From CAXSBR01 sp964252015 (GTDB taxonomy: Bacteria; Actinomycetota; Actinomycetes; Mycobacteriales; Jatrophihabitantaceae), in contig CAXULW010000004.1 of the NCBI GenBank assembly GCA_964252015.1, positions 1 through 64,000 of the forward strand: a DNA stretch of 64,000 bases, written 5' to 3'. The first letter of the stretch is position 1. Each line of letters starts with the position of its first letter. Positions 22,794-31,322 of the stretch are shown one piece after another. A model generated the notes under the pieces. That model saw only the letters and a list, made by a program, of their open reading frames with translations, ran no database searches and was not told the DNA's origin. The position numbers were made by a program, and so were the translations under genes.

Positions 22794-25700
22794 CTAGATC
22801 GCGACGCCGTCGAGGACGCGGTAGATCCGTTGCTCGGAGATGGGGTACGCCGTGCGTAGGCGTTGCGCGAACAGGCTCACCCGCAGCTCTTCGATCATCC
22901 AGCGCACCTCGGCCAGTTCCGGCGGCTCGGGTACGCCGTCGGGTAGGCGTGCGCGGACCTGGGCGTACGCCGCTTCCACCAGGTGCACGCGGTCGGCCTT
23001 GACCGCGTCCACTTCGGCCTCCCGCGGTAGGCGCTCGGCTCGGGCCGTCATCGCCTGCAGGTAACGAGCCAGATCGGGCAGGCGTCGACGTCCGTTACCG
23101 GCCACGAATCCCTTGTACAGCAGGGCTTCCCGTTGACGACGTAGGTCATGGCCGGCCGGACCGAGCCTGGTCGCGACAGCCCCGGCCAGGTAGTCGTCCA
23201 GCTCGCGATCGGCGTCGAGCACGGCCCGTACGTCGCGCAGGGCGGCGGCGACGCCCGGGACCAAACCGGCCCGGACGGCCTCGACCAGCCGGGCGAAACC
23301 GTCGGCGTCCCAGGCCACCCCGGAGTTGGCATCGACGAGATCGGCGGTCACGGCGTCAGCGCAGTCCTCGGCCAGATCGATCGGGGTGCCGTCGGGATTC
23401 ACGCCGAGGGCGAGCCGGGCGCGCGCGTCGAGCGGTCCGAGCACGGCCCGCACGGGCGACGGCGCGGTCAGCCGCAGCAGGCGCACCGTGCCGGCCCGCA
23501 TGGCTACCTGCTGTTCCCCGGCGCTGGCCAGCACGCGCACCGCGACCGTGCCCGCTTCGTCCACCAGGCTCGGGTAGCCCACCACCTCGGCCCCGTTGTG
23601 GGTCGCCCGAACCGTCCGAGGCAGGGGCCCGAAGTCCCACGTCCGCACGTTGCCGCGTTCCAGCTGTCCGACGGCGTCGGCCAGCACCTCCCGCACCGGC
23701 GCGGCCTGGTCCTGCCGCAGCGCATGCAGATCACGCCCACTGGCCAACGCGCGGTGCTCGTCGTCCTCGACCACGAAGCGCGGACGTAGATGCGAGGGCA
23801 CCTGGTCCAACTGCCAGTCCTCGCGGGTGACGATCACCCCGGTATCGGCCCGGATCTGGCGTTCCAGCGCCGGCAGCAGGGCGGTGCGCTCGGTGCCCAG
23901 TGCCGAGTCGAGGGCCGCGGCCCGGTCGGGGGCCGGGCCGAGCTCGCGGCGGATGGGCTTGGGCAGCGACCGCAACAAGGCTGTGATCAACTCGCGCCGC
24001 TGCCCGCCGACCGGGGCCAGGACGGCATCGGGGTCGATCCGATTCAGCACGGCCAGCGGGATGTGCAGGGTGACGCCGTCGTCGTCGGACCCGGGCGCGA
24101 ACCGGTACGACGCGGCCAGATCGACACCGTCCACCGACCACGAGTCGGGGAACTCGTCGTCGTCCGCGCGGTCGTGGCGGAGGACGAACTCGCGCGGAAA
24201 GGTCAGCAGATCGGGTTGCCGGGCGCGGCGACGCTTCCACCACGAGTCGAAGTGCCGCGCCGAGACGACGTCCGCCGGAATGCGTTGCCGGAAGAAGTCG
24301 GCAATGTCGTCGTCGGCCACAACCATGTCGTTCCTACGGGCACGCTGTTCCAGCTCGCGGGCTTCGTCCATTAATTGCCGGTTGTCGGCAACGAAGCGGT
24401 GCCGGGTGGTCCACTCCCCCTCCACCAGCGCGTGCTGGATGAACAGCTCACGCGCCTCCACCGGGTCGATGGCGCCGTAGCCGACCGTCCGTCCGGTGAC
24501 CAGCGGCAGGCCGTACAGCGTCACCCGCTCCGTGGCCACGGCGGCCCCACGGCGAGGCTCCCAGCGCGGTTCGCTGTAGGTCCGCTGCACCAGGTGACCC
24601 GCGGCCCGCTCGATCGCCTCAGGATTGGTCCGGGCGACCGTGCGCGCGTACAGCCGGCTGGTCTCGACCAGCTCGGCCGCCATCACCCAGCGCGGCGGCT
24701 TCTTGGCCACGGCCGAACCGCCGGCGAGGACGAAGCGGGAGTTGCGCGCGCCGCGGTATTCACGTCGTTCGCCCTCTCGGGCGCCCACCTGCGACAGCAG
24801 ACCGGACAGCAGCGCGGCGTGCACCGCGCCGGGCGTGGCCGGCTCGCGATTGGCCGACAACCCGATGGTGCGGGCGATCCGTCGCAGTTGGGCGACCAGA
24901 TCCTGCCATTCCCGGATGCGCAGGTAGTTCAGGTATTCGGACCGGCACAGCCGCCGAAACTGGTTACCGGTGAGCTCCTGCTGCTGCTCGGCCAGGTAGC
25001 GCGACAGGTTGAGGTAGCTGATGAAGTCCGAGTGTTCGTCGGCGAACCGGGCGTGCAGCGCGGCCGCGGCCTGCTCGTGTTCGACCGGGCGCTCGCGGGG
25101 GTCCTGGATCGACAGCGCCGCGGCGATGACGACGACCTCGCTCAGGCAGCCCTGTTCGTCGGCGGCCAGCAGCATCCGTCCCAGCCTCGGGTCCACCGGC
25201 AGCCGGGCCAGCCGGCGCCCCAGCGGGGTTACGGCGCGATCGGGGTCAGGCTCGTCAGCCTCGAACGCGCCCAGTTCGTGGAGCAGGGCCCGGCCGTCGC
25301 GGACGCTGCGCCGGTCGGGTGGGTCGAGGAAACCGAACGCGGCGACATCGCCCAACCGCAGGCTGGCCATCTGCAGGATCACCGACGCCAGCGAGGTACG
25401 CAGGATCTCCGGATCGGTGAACTCCGGACGCGCCTCGAAGTCGGCCTGGGAGTACAGCCGGATGCAGATGCCGTCCGACTGCCGCCCGCACCGTCCCGAC
25501 CGCTGCCGGGCCGACGCCTGCGAGATGGCTTCGATGGGCAGGCGCTGCACCTTGGTGCGGTGGCTGTAGCGCGATATGCGAGCCAGCCCGGTGTCGATGA
25601 CGTAGCGGATGCCGGGCACGGTCAGCGAGGTCTCGGCCACGTTGGTGGACAGCACGATCCGCCGCCCGGTGTGGGCGGCGAAGACCCGGTGCTGCTCAGC

Positions 25701-26456
25701 GGTGGACAACCGCGCGTACAGCGGCAGGATCTCGGTGTCGCGCAGTTGCAGGCCGCGCAGCACGTCGGCGGTGTCACGGATCTCCCGTTCCCCGCTGAGG
25801 AAAACCAGCATGTCGCCGGAGCCTTCGGCGCCCAGCTCGCCGACCGCTTCGACGATGGCGTCGATCTGGTCGCGCGGCTCGGCCACGGGCGCGCTTTTCG
25901 TGTCCTTGTCCGTGCCTGGTTCGGCGGCGTCGTCGGGCGCACTGTCCGCACGCAACGGCCGGTAGCGCACCTCGACCGGGTACATCCGGCCCGACACCTC
26001 GATCACCGGAGCACCGGCAAAGTGCTCGGCGAAGCGCTCGTAATCGATGGTGGCCGAGGTGACGATGAGCTTCAGGTCGGGCCGGCGCGGGAGCAGGGTC
26101 CGCAGGTAGCCCAGGATGAAGTCGATGTTCAGGCTGCGTTCGTGAGCCTCGTCGACGATCACGGTGTCGTACTCGCGCAGCATCGGGTCGCGTTGGATCT
26201 CGGCCAGCAGGATGCCGTCGGTCATCACCTTGATCGCGGTATCGGGGCCGACCCGGTCGGCGAAGCGCACCGCGAAGCCGACCGTCGACCCCAACGGTGT
26301 GCCCAGCTCCTCCGCGATACGGGCGGCGACGCTGCGGGCGGCGATGCGACGGGGCTGGGTGTGCCCGATCCGACCGAGCACGCCCCGACCGAGTTCGAGG
26401 CACATCTTGGGCAGCTGGGTGGTCTTGCCCGAACCGGTCTCGCCGGCCACGACCAC
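22794..26456 (-). CDS. hrpA: ATP-dependent RNA helicase HrpA
   Basis: A DEAH-box RNA helicase of at least 1220 residues. Walker A GETGSGKT is at 5-12, TQPRRIAA at 33-40, DEAH at 102-105, SAT at 134-136, helicase-C motifs VATNVAETSLT-like (STNVAETSLTVPGIRYVIDT) and QRSGRCGR, then the HA2/OB region and the long C-terminal DUF3418 domain typical of HrpA. It unwinds or remodels RNA-protein complexes using ATP. The frame given begins at GTG 26456, right at Walker A. Homology clearly continues upstream (ITYPGGLPIVARRDDILAAL up to about 26550), but no ATG, GTG or TTG occurs before the in-frame stop at 26631-26633. Either a rare start codon is used or the 5' end is truncated. It ends in a long hairpin. 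Confidence 0.93.
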   Translation of the reverse strand: MVVAGETGSGKTTQLPKMCLELGRGVLGRIGHTQPRRIAARSVAARIAEELGTPLGSTVGFAVRFADRVGPDTAIKVMTDGILLAEIQRDPMLREYDTVIVDEAHERSLNIDFILGYLRTLLPRRPDLKLIVTSATIDYERFAEHFAGAPVIEVSGRMYPVEVRYRPLRADSAPDDAAEPGTDKDTKSAPVAEPRDQIDAIVEAVGELGAEGSGDMLVFLSGEREIRDTADVLRGLQLRDTEILPLYARLSTAEQHRVFAAHTGRRIVLSTNVAETSLTVPGIRYVIDTGLARISRYSHRTKVQRLPIEAISQASARQRSGRCGRQSDGICIRLYSQADFEARPEFTDPEILRTSLASVILQMASLRLGDVAAFGFLDPPDRRSVRDGRALLHELGAFEADEPDPDRAVTPLGRRLARLPVDPRLGRMLLAADEQGCLSEVVVIAAALSIQDPRERPVEHEQAAAALHARFADEHSDFISYLNLSRYLAEQQQELTGNQFRRLCRSEYLNYLRIREWQDLVAQLRRIARTIGLSANREPATPGAVHAALLSGLLSQVGAREGERREYRGARNSRFVLAGGSAVAKKPPRWVMAAELVETSRLYARTVARTNPEAIERAAGHLVQRTYSEPRWEPRRGAAVATERVTLYGLPLVTGRTVGYGAIDPVEARELFIQHALVEGEWTTRHRFVADNRQLMDEARELEQRARRNDMVVADDDIADFFRQRIPADVVSARHFDSWWKRRRARQPDLLTFPREFVLRHDRADDDEFPDSWSVDGVDLAASYRFAPGSDDDGVTLHIPLAVLNRIDPDAVLAPVGGQRRELITALLRSLPKPIRRELGPAPDRAAALDSALGTERTALLPALERQIRADTGVIVTREDWQLDQVPSHLRPRFVVEDDEHRALASGRDLHALRQDQAAPVREVLADAVGQLERGNVRTWDFGPLPRTVRATHNGAEVVGYPSLVDEAGTVAVRVLASAGEQQVAMRAGTVRLLRLTAPSPVRAVLGPLDARARLALGVNPDGTPIDLAEDCADAVTADLVDANSGVAWDADGFARLVEAVRAGLVPGVAAALRDVRAVLDADRELDDYLAGAVATRLGPAGHDLRRQREALLYKGFVAGNGRRRLPDLARYLQAMTARAERLPREAEVDAVKADRVHLVEAAYAQVRARLPDGVPEPPELAEVRWMIEELRVSLFAQRLRTAYPISEQRIYRVLDGVAI

Positions 26457-26613
26457 GACCTGGGACGTGGTCAGCGCGGCCAGGATGTCGTCACGGCGCG
26501 CGACGATCGGCAGCCCGCCCGGGTACGTGATCTTGGGAATGGTGCGCGGCGTCGGTGCGCCGGCGGACTGGCGCTGGTCTGCGCCGGCGACACGCTGATC
26601 GTCGATGGCGACC

Positions 26614-27327
26614 TCAGTGCACCCGGTGCTTCAGGAAGTCCACCATGCGCCCGAACGCGAGCTTGGCGTTCTCCGGGTCGTAGGTGCCCAGCCGGTTGAC
26701 GTCGTTGTGGAACGCGTGCCCCGCCGGGTAGTAGTAGAACGTCACCTCGGCGCCGGACTCGTAGCGGATCTGTTCTTCCTGCTCCTGGGCCTTGGCCACC
26801 GGGTAGAACTCGTCCTGCTCGCCGTAGTGGCCCTGGACCGCCGCGGTGAGCCCGCGATAGGAATCCGGTACGGCCGGACCGACGCCGTAGAACGGCACCG
26901 CGGCCGACACCTTGCTTCCCTGCTGGGCGGCCAGCAGCAGCACGAACCCGCCACCCATGCAGAACCCGACCGCGCCGACCGTCTCCGAGGTGACCGCGTC
27001 CAGGCCGAGCAGGTAGTCGACCGCTCCGCTGAGATCCCGCACGGCCCGGTCCACGGGCAACGCGGCCATGAGATCGCCGGCCTTGTCGCTGTCGTGGGTC
27101 GTGCGTCCGCCGAAGAGATCGGGTGCCAGGACGACGAAGCCGGCCTCAGCCAGGCGGTCGGCAACGTCGACGATGTGGTCGTCGAGCCCCCACCATTCCT
27201 GGATGAGCACGACGCCGGCGCCGGATCCCGACCGCGGCGTGGCCAGGTAGCCGTGGGCCTGGGTGCCGTTGCTGGCGAAGCTGACGTTCTGATGCGGGTT
27301 CTCGAAGTCTTGGTCAGAATCAGGCAC
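26614..27327 (-). CDS. Dienelactone hydrolase family protein
   Basis: A 237-residue protein of the DLH family. Catalytic Cys C123 is in GFCMGGG, Asp D172 in GEQDEF and His H204 in AGHAFHN, the same spacing as the C123/D171/H202 triad of classic dienelactone hydrolase. N-terminal VLIQEWWGLDDHI carries the conserved Glu of the family. The reaction opens lactone rings such as dienelactone in chlorocatechol breakdown, but many genomic members have unknown substrates, and no catechol genes are nearby. GTG 27327 with GAGGAG 6 nt upstream fixes the start. The last codons overlap the upstream coding homology of hrpA. Confidence 0.92.
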   Translation of the reverse strand: MPDSDQDFENPHQNVSFASNGTQAHGYLATPRSGSGAGVVLIQEWWGLDDHIVDVADRLAEAGFVVLAPDLFGGRTTHDSDKAGDLMAALPVDRAVRDLSGAVDYLLGLDAVTSETVGAVGFCMGGGFVLLLAAQQGSKVSAAVPFYGVGPAVPDSYRGLTAAVQGHYGEQDEFYPVAKAQEQEEQIRYESGAEVTFYYYPAGHAFHNDVNRLGTYDPENAKLAFGRMVDFLKHRVH

Positions 27328-27426
27328 GGGGTCTCCTCGCGATATGGCATCCGGTCAGCGGCATCAACACTAGTTGCCGCCCGGGACCGGCCAGCTTGTG
27401 GCGGTGGCCGGTCGCGATAGAGGCAG

Positions 27427-27792
27427 CTACCACCACAACCGGGCGAGCTGCCAGCCCAGTGCGGCAACGCCCAGCCCCCCGAGGACGCTAAGCGTGACGT
27501 AGGTGACGGCGACGGTTCGCGCTCCTCGCACCACCAGCTGCTGGTCCTCGTAACCGAAGGTGCTGTAAGTGCTCAACGCGCCGCAGAACCCGGTGCCGAC
27601 GAGCGCGATGACCACCCCCGACACGTGCATACCGGCCCCGACGACTGCGCCGAGGATCAACGACGCAATCAGGTTTACGGCGAAAGTCCCATAGGGAAAC
27701 GCGGTGTCGCGGTAGCGCCGGATGCTCCGGTCAACCAGGTAACGCAGGGGCGCACCGACCAGAGCCCCGAGCGCGACCCACAGCACCGTCAT
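27427..27792 (-). CDS. fluC: Fluoride exporter FluC/CrcB (second subunit gene)
   Basis: A 121-residue four-helix membrane protein of the CrcB/FluC fluoride-channel family: VALGALVGAPLRYLVDR, FPYGTFAVNLIASLILG (conserved G-T-x-x-x-N) and GTGFCGALSTYSTFGYE, the pore motif with the phenylalanine-box F and the Na+-site region. FluC works as an antiparallel dimer expelling F-. Two tandem genes often encode a heterodimer in Gram-positive bacteria. ATG 27792 starts 16 bp after the stop of the first fluC gene, so the two are coupled. A longer frame to 27825 would overlap that gene. Confidence 0.93.
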   Translation of the reverse strand: MTVLWVALGALVGAPLRYLVDRSIRRYRDTAFPYGTFAVNLIASLILGAVVGAGMHVSGVVIALVGTGFCGALSTYSTFGYEDQQLVVRGARTVAVTYVTLSVLGGLGVAALGWQLARLWW

Positions 27793-27808
27793 GAGCCGGG
27801 AGGCACGT

Positions 27809-28273
27809 TCATGCGCGCATCTCACGGCCCAGGCGCCTGGTTACGACGGTGCCCAGGGCGAGCGCGGCGGCGGCGGCGATCAGGGTGGCGACGAGGTACG
27901 TGAGCGCGAGACCGGCCTGATGGGCATCGACCAGACGGACGGCGTCAACGGTGAAGCCGGAGAACGTGGTGAAGCCACCGAGGATGCCGATACCCAGGAA
28001 TGGACGAAGCAGCCGGTGCGGGGTGAGCAGTTCGGTGAGAACGACCATGAGCACGCCCATCAGCAGGCACCCGCTGACGTTGATGACGAACGTCGCCCAG
28101 GGAAACCCGGAAGGGCTCGGCGGCACGAGACGGTCGATGCCGTAACGAGCTTCGGCCCCGACGATCCCGCCGACGGCGATCGCGAGCAGGACGCCCCACT
28201 CGCCTCGCAGCGGACCGCGGTCAACGGGCGCATCCGAGTCGATACTGTCGGGATCGGATCGGTTCCCGGACAT
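27809..28273 (-). CDS. fluC: Fluoride exporter FluC/CrcB (first subunit gene)
   Basis: A 154-residue FluC paralogue with an N-terminal soluble extension of about 30 residues, then AIAVGGIVGAEARYGIDRLV, FPWATFVINVSGCLLMGVLM (the N of the N-box) and GILGGFTTFSGFTVDAVRL, the TTFSGF pore signature. Its four helices pair with the product of the next gene. ATG 28273 is fixed by GAGGAGG 5 nt upstream; the frame extends to 28294 without need. A fluoride-riboswitch-like element occupies the leader, so expression should rise with F-. Confidence 0.95.
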   Translation of the reverse strand: MSGNRSDPDSIDSDAPVDRGPLRGEWGVLLAIAVGGIVGAEARYGIDRLVPPSPSGFPWATFVINVSGCLLMGVLMVVLTELLTPHRLLRPFLGIGILGGFTTFSGFTVDAVRLVDAHQAGLALTYLVATLIAAAAALALGTVVTRRLGREMRA

Positions 28274-28289
28274 CGCCACCTCCTCTCGA

Positions 28290-28372
28290 ATCACCGAGGA
28301 GCCATCAGCCCGGGAGGCGGTTCAGTCCTGAGTCCGGTCCGGACGCAGCGCTCGGCGGGGTCCATCGCCGGA
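28290..28372 (-). promoter_or_regulatory. Putative fluoride riboswitch (crcB motif)
   Basis: Read on the minus strand, GGCGATGGACCCCGCC (from 28369) forms a GGCG/CGCC hairpin whose loop carries GATGGACC. About 45 nt later, AACCGCC and GGGCTGATGGCTCCT (to 28297) give the second hairpin and the CTGATGGCTCCT tail that should form the pseudoknot with the first loop. This is the crcB-motif order. The linker is longer than the minimal form and contains an extra hairpin GTCCG-GAC-CGGAC. It lies about 16 nt before the fluC ribosome binding site region. Confidence 0.7.
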
Positions 28373-28455
28373 CACCACGGTAGTTGATGCGCCGGTGGGC
28401 ACCAGTTGATCAGGGGCGGGCCCCAGGCCCGCGACCGGGACGCGATGATGGGCGG

Positions 28456-28893
28456 ATGCGACTAGTCATTCAACGTGCCACCCGGGCCGACGTCAGCATC
28501 GCCGGCGAGATCGCCGGCCGGCTGGGTGCGCCCGGGTTGGTCGTCCTCGTCGGGGTGACTCACACCGACACAGTCGAACTCGCGACGCGGATGGCCGAGA
28601 AGACCTGGAACCTGCGGATCATGGCCGACGAAAGATCGGCCGCCGATCTTGCGGCGCCGGTGCTGGTCGTCAGTCAGTTCACGTTGTACGCCGACACCCG
28701 CAAGGGACGGCGGCCGTCCTGGCGTTTCGCGGCGCCCGGCCCGGTGAGCGAACCGCTGGTCGACGCCTTCGTCGCCGCGCTGCGGGCCGGTGGCGCACAC
28801 GTCGAGACCGGGGTCTTCGGTGCCAACATGCAGGTCAGCCTGGTCAACGACGGGCCGGTGACGATCCTGCTCGACTCGGCCGACTTCGACTGA
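28456..28893 (+). CDS. dtd: D-aminoacyl-tRNA deacylase
   Basis: A 145-residue DTD. N-terminal MRLVIQRATRADVSI, central active-site block VVSQFTLYADTRKGRRPSW (SQFTLYAD-type motif) and C-terminal NDGPVTILL with the cross-subunit Gly-Pro motif. The homodimer frees tRNA from mischarged D-amino acids and from glycyl-tRNA(Ala) by RNA-based catalysis. The length is normal for bacteria. ATG 28456 is preceded by GATGGGCGG, a weak ribosome binding site; the open frame to 28384 adds an Arg/Gly-rich segment unlike the family. It ends 14 bp from the convergent gene 28908-29387. Confidence 0.95.
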   Translation: MRLVIQRATRADVSIAGEIAGRLGAPGLVVLVGVTHTDTVELATRMAEKTWNLRIMADERSAADLAAPVLVVSQFTLYADTRKGRRPSWRFAAPGPVSEPLVDAFVAALRAGGAHVETGVFGANMQVSLVNDGPVTILLDSADFD

Positions 28894-28907
28894 CGGGTCC
28901 GTGCGGT

Positions 28908-29387
28908 TCAGGCCCAGGCATGGTCGAGTACGTCCAGGCCTTGGATGGCGTGTCGTGCCGCGGTCCGGACGTCTTCGCGGGCCCGGACGCCGCGCAAGGG
29001 ACCGTTGCCGACGGTGAGCAGGATCTTCGTCCGCGCGATCCCGGCCGCCGCGAGCGGTCCGCCGGCCAGGAGCCGAGCACGAAGCTGGTCGAGTTCCTCC
29101 GCCGCGGCCAAAACGCCCGCGCGGTTGAGCGGAACCCGCATCATCGAGGCCACGGTCGGTGCGCTCGCTTCAGCAAGCACCCGGGTCAGGCCGACGGCCA
29201 GCGCGCGCCGGGAGCGGGTGGTCGTCAAGGCCTGCGCCCGAAGCGCCAGCCCGAGGCTGGCCTCGGGTGACGCACCGTCGGCCAGTTCGCGTTCCAGCCG
29301 GTCCGCGTGCAGATGCGCGTCCAGCCGATCGCGCAGCCGCGTGTTGACCGCGATCACGCCATGGTTCTTGCTGTCGAGTAGCAACAT
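28908..29387 (-). CDS. Conserved actinobacterial protein of unknown function
   Basis: A 159-residue, strongly helical, Ala/Leu/Arg-rich cytosolic protein. It starts MLLLDSKNHGVIAVNTRLRD and carries an RARLLAGGPLAAAGIARTK-type central helix pair, then GVRAREDVRTAARHAIQGLD. No domain is recognised. Start ATG 29387 is well supported by GGAGGACGAG upstream; the open frame to 29819 passes through tandem repeats and the next gene and is rejected. It is on the same strand as the gene at 29590-30006, separated by a 28-bp tandem repeat. No function can be inferred. Confidence 0.7.
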   Translation of the reverse strand: MLLLDSKNHGVIAVNTRLRDRLDAHLHADRLERELADGASPEASLGLALRAQALTTTRSRRALAVGLTRVLAEASAPTVASMMRVPLNRAGVLAAAEELDQLRARLLAGGPLAAAGIARTKILLTVGNGPLRGVRAREDVRTAARHAIQGLDVLDHAWA

Positions 29388-29528
29388 TCTCGTCCTCCAG
29401 CCGGGTGGGTGCGTGTTAGTGCCAAGGCTGTCGGTCTGAGGAGGCGGTCCGGATCGGGAGAACTCCCTATGCGGGTCGCAACGCCGGCCGGACCGGCCGG
29501 TCTGAGTAGCGCATCGAACTGGGCGGGG

Positions 29529-29584
29529 TCGAACCGGCCGGCTCGAACGGGGTGGCTCGAACCGGCCGGCCCGAACGGGGGGGC
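29529..29584 (-). repeat. 28-bp tandem repeat, two copies
   Basis: Copies at 29529-29556 and 29557-29584 differ at three positions; the common core is TCGAACCGGCCGGC followed by CGAACGGGG. It lies directly after the stop of the gene at 29590-30006. The CCGGCCGG cores are themselves palindromic. Confidence 0.93.
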
Positions 29585-29589
29585 TCGGA

Positions 29590-30006
29590 TCAGATGGCTC
29601 GCATCCGGTTGTTGCGGGGGTTGTGCTCGAGCTCGGCCAGACCCAGTGCTTCGAGGAGCGGCGGCAGGTACATGCCGAACCGGCCGCGGTAACCCTTGCG
29701 CAACCCGTACCAGCCGCCGCGCGGGTTGTCCTCAGCCCGGGCCCACGCCTCGACCGTTCCCGCCTTGGCCGGCTTCTGCTCGTCGGCACTGCCCAGTTCG
29801 ACCCAGTCGCCGCGGTCACGCAACATCGCCGCGAGGTCGTCGATCGCGCGGGCGTCGTAGGTCAACTTCGTGCTGCCGACCTGACACACGAGCTGCGGCG
29901 GATCGGTGGATTCATCGCGATACATCGTGTAATCGGACGTCCCCGGCGGCGTCGTCAACCTCCACGGATCGTCCTTGGTTCCGGTCGCGGGCGTGGTCTC
30001 GGTCAT
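29590..30006 (-). CDS. Conserved hypothetical protein
   Basis: A 138-residue protein I cannot name with certainty. Visible blocks: DPWRLTTPPGTSDYTMYRDE, QLVCQVGSTKLTYDARAIDD, LAAMLRDRGDWVELGSADEQ, then WARAEDNPRGGWYGLRKGYR and the C-terminal PPLLEALGLAELEHNPRNNR. The order (short beta strands, a helix, then a compact Trp/Gly-rich end) looks like a small DNA-binding or SH3-like module, but this is a guess. It resembles actinobacterial DUF6855-type proteins. ATG 30006 follows AGAGGGA at good spacing; the longer frame to 30507 is antisense to trmH. It is divergent from trmH. Confidence 0.72.
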   Translation of the reverse strand: MTETTPATGTKDDPWRLTTPPGTSDYTMYRDESTDPPQLVCQVGSTKLTYDARAIDDLAAMLRDRGDWVELGSADEQKPAKAGTVEAWARAEDNPRGGWYGLRKGYRGRFGMYLPPLLEALGLAELEHNPRNNRMRAI

Positions 30007-30231
30007 CGGCATTCCCTCTTCGCCGCCCCGGCGAGCCGCGGGGATGCCGCCGATCCTCCCGCGGCGCCGGTGCGGTGACAATCGCCGGCCGCACCTGCGC
30101 GTGACATCATGGTTTCTCACTCTGCCGACGATGGCTCCGGTGCGCCGCGAAGCACCGCACATGATGCGAACCGCAAGATCCCACATCCGCGGCCACGCCG
30201 ACGTTCGAAGGGCGGCATCGCCCTCGCCGCG

Positions 30232-30750
30232 ATGAGTGCGCCGCGGATCCGGACCCGCAGCGAGCTGCGCCAGCAACGCCGGCGCCGGGCCCACCCGTGT
30301 TGGGACCATCTGATCATCGCGCCGCTGTGGCCGAAGTACGAGGTCAACCTCGGGACGTTGCTGCGAACGTGCGACGCGGTCGGCGCCTGCCTCGCAGTGC
30401 CGCGGCGGCCGTGGATCGGCGAGGCCCTGGCCCGGGGCAACACCCTGCGTCGCCCGACCTGCGTGCACTGGGTGGGTCGCGACGTCTGCGGGTGGCTGTC
30501 CGACCAACGCTCGGCCGGTACGCAGATCATCGCGGTCGAGCTGACGGATGAGTCCATCCAGCTGGCCGATCTTCGCGCCGCATCGCGGCGGACGGTTGCC
30601 ATTCTCGGTGAGGAGAGCACGGGTATCCCGTCCGAAGCGCTCGAGCTGGTCGACCTGGCGGTCGAGATCCCCATGATCGGTACGGGCGCCAGCCTCAACG
30701 TCGCCGTCGCCGGCTCATTGGTGCTGTACCGCCTGGCCGGGCTGATCTGA
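30232..30750 (+). CDS. TrmH/SpoU-family RNA 2'-O-methyltransferase
   Basis: A 172-residue SPOUT methyltransferase. SpoU motif 1 is YEVNLGTLLRTCDAVGACL (N and R of NxGxxxR), motif 2 ILGEESTGIPSEAL, and motif 3 IPMIGTGASLNVAVAGSLVL (SLNVxxA). These make the trefoil-knot SAM site that 2'-O-methylates a tRNA or rRNA ribose. The size is that of the minimal TrmH/TrmL class; the exact target base cannot be deduced. ATG 30232 (MSAPRIRTR) has a weak ribosome binding site, but the frame upstream to 30109 is low complexity. It follows the divergent hypothetical gene and is followed by a convergent one. Confidence 0.88.
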   Translation: MSAPRIRTRSELRQQRRRRAHPCWDHLIIAPLWPKYEVNLGTLLRTCDAVGACLAVPRRPWIGEALARGNTLRRPTCVHWVGRDVCGWLSDQRSAGTQIIAVELTDESIQLADLRAASRRTVAILGEESTGIPSEALELVDLAVEIPMIGTGASLNVAVAGSLVLYRLAGLI

Positions 30751-30823
30751 GCCGCTCGGCCCTGAGCCGCTCTGCTGAAATGGCCGACGTCGACCGCCGA
30801 CGCTCAGTGGGCGGCCGAGAAAT

Positions 30824-31264
30824 TCACGCCCCGGCGAAGGCGCGACGCAGGCCGGCAGCTACCTGCGACAACTGCTCGCCCGGTTCCACCGTCAGCTCAC
30901 CGGACGCGGTCCACCACATCGCACGCTCCAGCCGGATCTCGAACTGAACGTGGCCGTCATGACGGGCCTCGATGGCCAGCTCGCCATCCAGCGACTGCCA
31001 TCGCCGGATACCGGCCCAACCGCGCCAGTCGCGTTCCAGGCCGTCGAAGTACGCGACCAGATCAGCGAATCCGCTCGCGTAGTTACGCGACACCTGGACT
31101 CCGGCGCGCAGCTCACCGAGCCGCAGTTGCGCCTCGATCTCGGTCGGAAATTCGTCGGTCGGGTCGACGTGCGGGTCGCGGTCGGGGATGTCGAAGTGCA
31201 GGAAGTCAACCTCGTCTCCCATCCGCACCGTAGCCATGAAGTCATCGTGGCAGAGAACCGGCAA
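30824..31264 (-). CDS. DUF6228-like small protein
   Basis: A 146-residue protein. The C-terminal two thirds, LERDWRGWAGIRRWQSLDGE, LAIEARHDGHVQFEIRLERA then EPGEQLSQVAAGLRRAF, match the beta-sandwich pattern of the actinobacterial DUF6228 family (function unknown). The start is inferred as TTG 31264, because a strong AGGAGG stands 9 nt upstream, whereas ATG 31237 (MATVRMGDE) has none. If TTG is used, the N-terminus is MPVLCHDDFM. It lies immediately downstream of nrdJ on the same strand (58 bp gap), so it could be the last gene of an nrdR-nrdJ transcript. Confidence 0.7.
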   Translation of the reverse strand: MPVLCHDDFMATVRMGDEVDFLHFDIPDRDPHVDPTDEFPTEIEAQLRLGELRAGVQVSRNYASGFADLVAYFDGLERDWRGWAGIRRWQSLDGELAIEARHDGHVQFEIRLERAMWWTASGELTVEPGEQLSQVAAGLRRAFAGA

Positions 31265-31322
31265 CGCCCCGAACCTCCTGTGGAAGGTCCGGGGCGTCGT
31301 CGCGGCCGATCTGGCGGGGTGT

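Noticed and set aside
24375..26699. 774-codon plus-strand frame
   Set aside because: Antisense shadow of hrpA without any recognisable motif.
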